Shown: positions 35,424 through 42,415 of the stretch, in pieces
Position numbering within the stretch: the stretch's first letter is position 1
Layout of the letters: each line of letters starts with the position of its first letter
Source of the DNA: Caulobacteraceae bacterium
GTDB lineage: Bacteria > Pseudomonadota > Alphaproteobacteria > Caulobacterales > Caulobacteraceae
Reading direction: 5' to 3'
Assembly: GCA_019746095.1 (NCBI GenBank)
Contig: JAIESL010000023.1
Location: forward strand, 1 to 57,146
Length of the DNA: 57,146 nucleotides
The notes under the pieces: model-generated
Databases searched by the model: none
The model's input: only the letters and a program-made list of their open reading frames with translations
Told to the model about the DNA's origin: nothing
Position numbers and translations under genes: made by a program

Positions 35424-38400
35424 ATGGCCCGAATCCCGGACGTGGAGATCGAGCGGCTAAAGGTCGAGGTGAGCCTGGTCCGGCTGGTCGAGACCTCCGG
35501 GGTGAGGCTGGAGAAGCGGGGCAAGGACTGGGTCGGGTGCTGCCCCTTCCACAAGGACGACACGCCGTCGCTGAGCGTGACGCCGGACAAGAATCTGTGG
35601 CGCTGCTTCGGGTGCGACGCGGGCGGCGACGTGATCGCCTGGGTGATGCGACGCGAGGGGGTGAGCTTCCGCCATGCCGTCGAGCTGCTGAGGGAAGGTT
35701 ATGCGCCGGACGCGACGGCGGCTCCGATCCGCACTTCGACCGTGCCGAAGCTGGCGACGATGACGGCGCCGGCGGAGGACGCGGCCCTGCTGGACGAGGT
35801 GGTCGGCTACTACCACACCACCCTCAAACAGACGCCCGACGCCCTGGCCTATCTTGAGGGCCGGGGCCTGGCCCATCCCGAGCTGATCGAGACCTTCCGG
35901 CTGGGCTACGCCGACCGGACGCTGGGTTATCGTCTCCCCCAGGCGAACCGGAAGGCCGGGGCCGAGGTCCGGGGTCGTCTGCAGGCGTTGGGGGTGCTGC
36001 GCGACAGCGGCCACGAACACCTGCGCGGCTCTCTGGTCGTGCCGATCCTCGGCGCCCAGGGCGAGATCGTGAACCTCTATGGCCGCAAGATCGGCGACGG
36101 GCTGAGGAAGGGGACGCCGGACCACCTCTACCTGCCGGGACCGCATCGTGGGGTGTTCAACCGGGCGGCGCTGGAGGCGTCGGACGAAATTATCCTGACC
36201 GAGGCGCTAATCGACGCCCTGACCTTCTGGTCGGCGGGCTGGCGCCACGTCACCAGCGCCTACGGCGCCGGCGGCTTCACCGCCGAACTGCTGGAGGCCC
36301 TGGAGACGCACGGGATCAAGCGGGTGCTGATCGCCTATGACCGCGACGCGGCGGGCGACCGGGGCGCGGCCTCGGTGGCCGAACAGGTGGCAGCGCGCGG
36401 CATGACGGCCTTCCGGGTCCAGTTCCCCAAGGGGATGGACGCCAACCAGTACGCCCAGGCCGTGACCCCGGCGACCAAGAGCCTGGGCGCCCTGCTGCGC
36501 TCCGCCGAATGGATGGCCGGGGCCGGGAGGCCGGCCCGCCGTAGCCCCGAGGCGCACCCGGCGCCAGCGGTGCGTGATCCCGAGGGCGATCTTCCCTTAG
36601 CCGCTGAGATGGAAACCGCCCCGGTCGTGCAGGACATGGCCGAACCCAGCGTCGCCAGTCCGGTCCCGCCCGGCCCGTCGGCCGAGTCGACGGTGGCGGC
36701 CGAGGTCGGCGACCGCGACGTGGTGATCCGGTTGGGGGACCGGACGTGGCGGGCGCGGGGCCTGTCGCGCAATCCCTCGACCGAGAGCTTGAAGATCAAC
36801 CTGATGGTCCGTCGACCGGTGGACGGCGGCGAGCTGTTCCACGTCGACGGGCTGGAGCTGTTGAGCGCCAAGGCCCGCGGGGCGTTCGTGGCCGAGGCGT
36901 CGGCCGAGCTGGGCCTGGCGCCGGAGGCGATCAAGCGCGACCTCGGCCTGGTGCTGTTGAAGCTGGAGGCGGTGCAGGAGGAACGGCTGGAGGCGGCGCG
37001 CGCGGCCGAGACCAAGACCGGCCCGGCCATGACGGCGACGCAGGAGAACGCCGCCCTGGCCTGGTTGAAGGCCCCGGACCTGATGGGCCGGATCGCGGCC
37101 GACGTGGCGTCCTGCGGCGTCGTCGGCGAGGCCGAGAACGCGCTGTGCGTCTACCTTGCCGCCCTCAGCCGCAAGCTGGATCGGCCGCTGGCGGTGCTGA
37201 TCCAGTCCACCAGCGCGGCGGGCAAGAGCGCCCTGATGGACGCAGTGATGGACCTGATCCCGGAGGAGGAGCGCGTCGCCTACTCGGCCATGACCGGCCA
37301 GTCGCTGTTCTACCTCGGCGAGGCCGACCTGAAGCATAAGGCGCTGGCCATCGCCGAGGAGGAAGGGGCGCGCCACGCGGGCTATGCGCTGAAGCTGTTG
37401 CAGAGCCAGGGGACGCTGACCATCGCCTCGACCGGCAAAGACCCGGCGACGGGCAAGCTGGTGACCCAGGACTACACCGTGGAGGGGCCGGTGGCCCTGA
37501 TGATGACCACCACGGCGATCGACCTGGACGAGGAGCTGCGCAACCGCTGCCTGGTGCTGACCATCGACGAAAGCCGCGAGCAGACCCGCGCCATCCATGC
37601 CCGCCAGCGGTTCGAGGAGACGCTGGAGGGCTTGCGTGGGCGCCAGGACCAGGCGGCGATCCGGACCCTGCACCAGAACGCCCAGCGGCTGATCCGGCCG
37701 CTGAAGGTGGTCAATCCCTTCGCCGAGCGGCTGACCTTCCTGGACGACCAGACCCGCACCCGGCGCGATCACCGCAAATACCTGGGCCTGATCCGGGTCA
37801 TCGCCCTGCTGCATCAGCACCAGCGCCCGATCCGGACACTGGCCCGGCCGGCGGACGGCCAGGAGGGCGAGCCGGTGGCCTACATCGAGGCGACGGTCGC
37901 CGACATCGCCGTGGCCAACCGGCTGGCCCATGCGGTGCTGGGGACCACGCTGGACGAGCTGCCGCCGCAGACCCGGCGCCTGCTGGCGCTGATCCGGACG
38001 TGGACTGAGGATCGGGCCACGGCCGAGGCGGTTAAACCCCGCGACCTGCGCTTCACCCGGCGCGAGGTCCGCGAGGCGACGGGTTGGGGCGACACCCAGT
38101 TGAAGGTCCACCTGCACCGGCTGGAGGAGCTGGAATACCTGCTGACCCGGCGCGACGGGACGCGGCTGGTCTATGAGCTGGCCTGGGGCGGCGAAGGCGG
38201 CGACGGCTCGTCCTTCGTGATGGGCCTGATCGACACGGCCGACTTGGCCGAATCCGGCCTGGCCCAGCCTGACCAAACCACGAACGAATGGCGTTACGAC
38301 GGGGATCGGGCGGGGCTGGAGGATGATCGGGCGGGGTCCGGTCGGCCCCCGGTCGGGGGGTGGTCGGGGGATGGTCGGGCGGCGGAACACGCCTCGGAAC

Positions 38401-38513
38401 CCAGGCAGGACGGGCCTTCCAGCCCCGTCGCTCCCATCACCCCCGGAAAACCGCGACTGGGGCGGAACGGCGCGGCCGTCGTAGGCGCGACGGCGTCATA
38501 CGCCCAGGCCTGA
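35424..38513 (+). CDS. Primase-helicase fusion protein (copy 2)
   Basis: Identical 1029-residue copy of the protein at 27978-31067, with CHC2 zinc finger, TOPRIM, P-loop motor and winged helix all intact. Confidence 0.88.
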   Translation: MARIPDVEIERLKVEVSLVRLVETSGVRLEKRGKDWVGCCPFHKDDTPSLSVTPDKNLWRCFGCDAGGDVIAWVMRREGVSFRHAVELLREGYAPDATAAPIRTSTVPKLATMTAPAEDAALLDEVVGYYHTTLKQTPDALAYLEGRGLAHPELIETFRLGYADRTLGYRLPQANRKAGAEVRGRLQALGVLRDSGHEHLRGSLVVPILGAQGEIVNLYGRKIGDGLRKGTPDHLYLPGPHRGVFNRAALEASDEIILTEALIDALTFWSAGWRHVTSAYGAGGFTAELLEALETHGIKRVLIAYDRDAAGDRGAASVAEQVAARGMTAFRVQFPKGMDANQYAQAVTPATKSLGALLRSAEWMAGAGRPARRSPEAHPAPAVRDPEGDLPLAAEMETAPVVQDMAEPSVASPVPPGPSAESTVAAEVGDRDVVIRLGDRTWRARGLSRNPSTESLKINLMVRRPVDGGELFHVDGLELLSAKARGAFVAEASAELGLAPEAIKRDLGLVLLKLEAVQEERLEAARAAETKTGPAMTATQENAALAWLKAPDLMGRIAADVASCGVVGEAENALCVYLAALSRKLDRPLAVLIQSTSAAGKSALMDAVMDLIPEEERVAYSAMTGQSLFYLGEADLKHKALAIAEEEGARHAGYALKLLQSQGTLTIASTGKDPATGKLVTQDYTVEGPVALMMTTTAIDLDEELRNRCLVLTIDESREQTRAIHARQRFEETLEGLRGRQDQAAIRTLHQNAQRLIRPLKVVNPFAERLTFLDDQTRTRRDHRKYLGLIRVIALLHQHQRPIRTLARPADGQEGEPVAYIEATVADIAVANRLAHAVLGTTLDELPPQTRRLLALIRTWTEDRATAEAVKPRDLRFTRREVREATGWGDTQLKVHLHRLEELEYLLTRRDGTRLVYELAWGGEGGDGSSFVMGLIDTADLAESGLAQPDQTTNEWRYDGDRAGLEDDRAGSGRPPVGGWSGDGRAAEHASEPRQDGPSSPVAPITPGKPRLGRNGAAVVGATASYAQA

Positions 38514-38517
38514 CGGC

Positions 38518-39540
38518 GTGGGCCGTCCCGCCAACCCGCCGCTGCCCGGCGCGAACGACCCCGACAGCCTGGCGGCGTTCATGGTGCGCTGGCTGGGCCA
38601 CCTGGCCATCAAACACTACGCCGACGCCACCCTGGTCGATCGGAGGACCGCGCTCAGCCAGTTGATCCTGTGGTGCGCCGAGCGCGGCATCGAGCAGCCG
38701 CGCGACGTGACCAAGCCGATCCTGGAACGCTATCAGCGCCACCTGTTCTACTACCGCAAGGCCGACGGCGCGCCCCTCAGCCCGCGCACCCAGGCCCAGC
38801 GCCTGATCCCGATCCGGGGCTTCTTCCGCTGGCTCGCGCGTGAAAACTTCATCCTGTCCAACCCGGCCTCGGACCTGGAGCTGCCGCGTCGGCCGAGGCG
38901 GCTGCCGGCGGCGGTGCTGACGGTCGAGGAGGTCGAAAAGGTGCTGGCCGTCCCCGACGTCGGCGATCCGATCGGCCTGCGCGACCGGGCCATCATGGAG
39001 GTGCTTTACGCCACCGCCATCCGCCGCACCGAGCTGACGCGGCTGGGCGTATGGGACGTGGACTGGGCGCGGTCCACGGTGATGGTGCGCCAGGGCAAGG
39101 GCGACAAGGATCGGGTCGTGCCGCTGGGCGAACGGGCCAAGGCCTGGCTGGAGGCCTACCGTGACCAGGTGCGGCCCCAGCTCGTCGCCGGGCGCGATCC
39201 CGGCTCCCTGTTCCTCAGCCGCGATGGGCGGGCCTTACAGAGCAAACGGCTCTCCGAGCGGGTCAGGGCCTACGTCGAGGCAGCGGGCGTCAACAAGCCC
39301 GGCTCCTGCCACCTGTTGCGCCACACGGCGGCGACCTTGATGCTGGAGGGCGGGGCCGACATCCGCTTCATCCAGGCCCTGCTCGGCCATGAGAGCCTGG
39401 AGACGACCGAGATCTACACCCACGTCAGCATCGGCAAGCTGATCGAGATCCACGCCGCCACCCATCCCGGCGCCCGCCTCCAGCATGACCAGGCCTTGCT
39501 GGACGCCTTGATCGAGGCCGACGCGGACCGGGACGACTGA
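38518..39540 (+). CDS. Element-encoded tyrosine recombinase (copy 2)
   Basis: Identical 340-residue copy of the recombinase at 31072-32094, with the full Arg-Lys-His-Arg-His-Tyr set. It lies next to the right-hand end of the array and the third attachment core. Confidence 0.9.
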   Translation: MGRPANPPLPGANDPDSLAAFMVRWLGHLAIKHYADATLVDRRTALSQLILWCAERGIEQPRDVTKPILERYQRHLFYYRKADGAPLSPRTQAQRLIPIRGFFRWLARENFILSNPASDLELPRRPRRLPAAVLTVEEVEKVLAVPDVGDPIGLRDRAIMEVLYATAIRRTELTRLGVWDVDWARSTVMVRQGKGDKDRVVPLGERAKAWLEAYRDQVRPQLVAGRDPGSLFLSRDGRALQSKRLSERVRAYVEAAGVNKPGSCHLLRHTAATLMLEGGADIRFIQALLGHESLETTEIYTHVSIGKLIEIHAATHPGARLQHDQALLDALIEADADRDD

Positions 39541-39614
39541 CGCGCCGGCCGACCGACTCTCTTCCCCTCAGCCAGCCTCTTCCCGACCGTCTCCGCGCGT
39601 GCGAGCTTCGCCGT

Positions 39615-40373
39615 ATGGGCTGTCCGGCGATCAACATCGCGAATCCGAAAAGGGCTTCAAGGGCGATTCCGGCCCCGGCCCGCCGCGCCTCCGTGCGCGG
39701 ACCCGTAAGCCTCAGACGCACCACGGAAAAAGCCCGCCGCTACGACCGACCCACGTCAAGCGGACCATACGTCGCACAGGATCCGGTAAACGCGACAGAT
39801 CCGACCGGAACTTGTTCGCGTGTTGGCGCGGCGTCTTGCTCGGGAACTTATGACTATGATGTCTCTCCTGGTTCCGCAGCCGCCTCGTTGGCCGCCAATA
39901 TCGCTCAAGGCTCCCATCAAGCTAAAGGCTCCGATCAAAAAGTAGGTTATTCCGGGCGGAACCCGGGAAGATACATCGGCGATGCTGGTGAAGTTGCCTC
40001 TCAGCTGAGGGACAATGTCGCGGTTGGGCGGCGGGGTGAGATTGCTGTCCGAGCAGAACTGACCAGGTTAGGATATGTTATACATGGTGAACAAGTATAT
40101 GTGCGGAATTTAGCCGGAGAACTCAGAATACTTGATTTTGTTATTGGAGACGGTCGGGGCGGCGTGGCGGCGATTGAGGTTAAGGCAAATTCGGCAAGTA
40201 GAAATGCTCGGCAAGTTCGGATTGACAATCAGCTCTTTGCTGTCGGCGGCACCATCGTGGGTAGCGCCCCTCTGGGGGGCGGCTTGCAGCGAGGAGATCC
40301 AATCCAAATCCATACAACCGTTGTAAACGTTCAATGCATAGGACGAGGATGCACAGTTCCAAGGATCTTCTAA
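39615..40373 (+). CDS. Displaced RHS toxin tip CT2, PD-(D/E)XK nuclease-like, on element leader
   Basis: 252 residues. Residues 1-51 are the same element-derived leader as at 32169; YVAQDPVNATDPTG then marks an RHS junction, and about 185 residues of tip follow. The tip holds a restriction-endonuclease-like core: Glu142 (GRRGEIAVRAELTRLGY), Asp174 (RILDFVIGDG), Glu188-x-Lys190 (AAIEVKANSA) and Gln206 (VRIDNQLFAV). That order (E-D-ExK-Q) fits PD-(D/E)XK nucleases, so CT2 is probably a DNase. Its lower GC matches other toxin tips. No signal peptide remains. Before integration it was probably the tip of the giant RHS protein. Confidence 0.72.
   Translation: MGCPAINIANPKRASRAIPAPARRASVRGPVSLRRTTEKARRYDRPTSSGPYVAQDPVNATDPTGTCSRVGAASCSGTYDYDVSPGSAAASLAANIAQGSHQAKGSDQKVGYSGRNPGRYIGDAGEVASQLRDNVAVGRRGEIAVRAELTRLGYVIHGEQVYVRNLAGELRILDFVIGDGRGGVAAIEVKANSASRNARQVRIDNQLFAVGGTIVGSAPLGGGLQRGDPIQIHTTVVNVQCIGRGCTVPRIF
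39768..39776 (+). other. Attachment-site core 3 (element/CT2 junction)
   Basis: TACGTCGCA preceded by the element's right end and followed by CAGGATCCGGTAAACGCG, which encodes QDPVNA of an RHS tip junction. Joining core 1's left flank to this right flank keeps the reading frame: LYGYVAQDPVNATDPTG. Confidence 0.7.
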
Positions 40374-40807
40374 GAGCGCTTGAGCGCGAAGGATTTTCCG
40401 TTTTGCCCAACGCAACGGGGCCGCTACTTGCCGACCTCTTTCTTGGAGAAGTTGGGTCTCGCTCCGAGCTAGTTGTCCGATCTCGCCGAGGAGAGAACAA
40501 GATTGACGGCGTCATTTCCTTGATTATCCCAAATATATGGGGAATGAGCGATGCAAGGGTTAGTCGAGCTCCGCTGCAAACCCACATGGGGAACATCGAG
40601 AGCCTTTCAAACGCGTCGTATATCGATGCTGCGCACTCAGTGGATGAATTTGCGTCAGCGCTTAAGTCATTTGCTTCGAGCTTGCCATCATCCGTTTCTC
40701 AGCTGACCGATGACCTCAGACGGGAAAAGGTTGGGCCATATGACGCTCTCTATTTCAGGGGGCGAGACGCTGACTTCGCGGAGCTTTCCGAATATCTTTC
40801 CCTATGA
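40349..40807 (+). CDS. Probable immunity protein for CT2
   Basis: 152 residues from ATG 40349 (ATG 40334 adds five). It overlaps the end of CT2 by about 25 bp, the tight coupling typical of toxin/immunity pairs. The protein is soluble with no signal (DLLRALEREGFSVLPNATGP, SVSQLTDDLRREKVGPYDAL), fitting neutralisation of a cytosolic nuclease. It is acidic at its C-terminal end and resembles no family I can name. Its role is inferred from position. Confidence 0.6.
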   Translation: MHSSKDLLRALEREGFSVLPNATGPLLADLFLGEVGSRSELVVRSRRGENKIDGVISLIIPNIWGMSDARVSRAPLQTHMGNIESLSNASYIDAAHSVDEFASALKSFASSLPSSVSQLTDDLRREKVGPYDALYFRGRDADFAELSEYLSL

Positions 40808-40811
40808 CGCA

Positions 40812-41003
40812 GAATGGACCCGATCGGAACCAACGACGATCCGAACCTGTATTGGAGAATCGTACACTGTTGTCGAAGGTTCCATGCTAGGGGATATGTT
40901 CACAGCAGCGGAGCGGGTTTCCGTTGATAGTGGGGTGCCAGCGGTATTCGTCAGAACCGAAGATATCGACCAGGTGACAGTTGTGGCAAGGAACCCCAGG
41001 TGA
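40812..41003 (+). pseudogene. RHS core scar and CT3 toxin-tip remnant
   Basis: ATG 40812 begins MDPIGTNDDPNLY, the same residues that precede the tip junction in the giant RHS protein, then similarity stops within a few bases of where TACGTCGCA would be. In the +1 frame the sequence continues ESYTVVEGSMLGDMFTAAER and DIDQVTVVARNPR to TGA at 41001-41003, which looks like the C-terminal end of another tip. So a third tip has lost its front part and frame. The gene after it starts on its stop. Confidence 0.55.
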
Positions 41004-41293
41004 GAGCTCGTGTGAGACTTTTCGAAACTCTGCCGAGAGGCATTACGAAGCTAGCGTTTAGTGGTGGCTATTTTGCCTGTCCTATTCTCTGGTCGGCAGA
41101 GTCAACGAACGGAAACGATGCTCGTCTGTATCCGCTCGGTCGGGATTGTTCGGAGTTGCGGCCATCAGAATCGACAGTAGTCGAGGTCAGGTTCTTGTCC
41201 GCAGAAGCCAACAAAGGGCTTAGGATTGGGCAGAGATTTTACATCTGGACTGCAGGAATTATCGGAGACGGTGGAATCTTAGATATCGGGTAG
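41000..41293 (+). CDS. EF-Tu-domain-like small protein, probable orphan immunity (Imm3)
   Basis: 97 residues from GTG 41000, overlapping the CT3 remnant stop (GTGA). The C-terminal part (STVVEVRFLSAEANKGLRIG, then QRFYIWTAGIIGDGGILDIG) follows the pattern of small proteins with an EF-Tu domain-III/II-like beta barrel. Such barrels occur in toxin-immunity loci, where they may mimic the translation factor a toxin attacks. That would suggest the lost CT3 targeted translation, which is speculation. It is the immunity half of an orphan pair. Confidence 0.55.
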   Translation: MRARVRLFETLPRGITKLAFSGGYFACPILWSAESTNGNDARLYPLGRDCSELRPSESTVVEVRFLSAEANKGLRIGQRFYIWTAGIIGDGGILDIG

Positions 41294-41354
41294 CGGAAGT
41301 TGAGATAGTAGCGGTTCAGGAGGCGGGGACGCACACCACTTTCCCCTCGCTCCC

Positions 41355-41924
41355 GGCCTGAACCGTTCCAACGGCGTCAACAGCTCCTACGCCTATGAAA
41401 CCGACAGCGACCTCAGCCAGATCAACCACGCCTGGGCGCCGTCGGCGGGCCAGACGCCGGCCATCTTCGGCTTCCAGCGCGACCCGGCCGGGCGGATCAC
41501 CGGCCTGAACATCAACCGCGCCGATCTGGAATGGGCGCCGAGCACGACCTACGCCCAGATCTATGGCGTTCCGACCAATCTGAACCAGGCAACGTCACGC
41601 AACGGGGTGGCCCTGACCTGGAGCGACAACGGCAATCTGCTCAGCCAAGGCTCCACGACCTATGAGTGGATGTTCGGCAACCGGCTGGCTCGGGTGCTCA
41701 AGCCGGGCAGCACCGCTGAATACGCCTATGACAGCCAGGTCCGGCGCACGGTGGTGATCGAGGACGGGGTCATGACCCGCACCCTGTGGTCGGGCTCGGA
41801 CGAGGTCGGCGAGTACGACCATGCCGGCGGGCTCAAGCGGCGCTTCATCCCGGACGGCTCGGGCTCGATGGACGCCCGGCTGGCGACGGTGAACCCGGAC
41901 AACACCATCTACTGGTCAGGGGGT
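41355..41924 (+). pseudogene. Fragment of a second RHS core
   Basis: About 190 codons in one frame matching residues near the end of the giant RHS core: LNRSNGVNSSYAYETDSDLS, QINHAWAPSAGQTPAIFGFQ, YGVPTNLNQATSRNGVALTW, RRTVVIEDGVMTRTLWSGSD, RRFIPDGSGSMDARLA. It diverges clearly from the upstream gene (e.g. SQGSTTYEWMFGN versus QHGTTDYQWTHGN), so it is a paralogue, not a recent copy. It has no start, and stops matching at TIYWSGG before the tip. It marks the end of the RHS locus. Confidence 0.8.
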
Positions 41925-42415
41925 GCGTCGGCCAGTTCTCAAGTAGGCGTTTATCCGTCCCCAAGGACACCGATCCGTCGCGGCATCTCCGCCAGCGACA
42001 TACCACGAGCAATTGGCATCTCTCGGAGGTGCTCGCAGTCGGCCAACCGCCGGTTCGATTTCGCTGAAAAGAGCTTATGCGCATTTCGCGAATGAGGCGG
42101 GAACAGAAGGGCAGGGAGGTGACCGTTTCGCGCCAAAAGCGGACATTCACTGAGCGCCCGAAATACGACATTCAGCGCATCCACCCTAGCATCGAAGGCC
42201 CTGAAGGGGCGCTTGCCGTTTCCGACAGGGGCGCGCGGCGAAAGTGAGGGAGGATCGTCCATCGCACGTGCGCGTGGCAATGCCCGACTACATTACCGGT
42301 GAGAATTGGTGGCGGGCCCAACAGGACCATGTCGCTGGTCGGTATGAGCCCATCCTAGCCGGCTCTTGCATCTATACGGCTCTGCTTCTAACCCGGGTTG
42401 AACCACGGGGTGTCG
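41925..42415. other. Gene-free stretch between the RHS locus and the defence island
   Basis: About 490 bases with no supported gene. It contains CTTATGCGCATTTCGCG and CCAAAAGCGGACATTCACTG (about 42070-42150), resembling sequence at 51600-51720. A TTCGATT motif at 42054 looks like a tRNA T-loop but no tRNA folds around it. This is the probable junction of two accessory regions. Confidence 0.4.

Larger units (their letters stand above)
32322..39767 (+). mobile_element. Integrative element in rhs, copy 2 (7446 bp)
   Basis: Second, tandem, same-orientation copy of the unit at 24876-32321. All genes translate identically, including the nucleotidyltransferase frameshift, so the duplication is very recent or maintained by recombination. 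It ends at a third TACGTCGCA, which is followed by the CT2 tip instead of another element. Confidence 0.8.

Noticed and set aside
42010..42060. Possible tRNA 3' end (GGTTCGATTT T-loop-like motif)
   Set aside because: No acceptor, D or anticodon stems can be formed around it.
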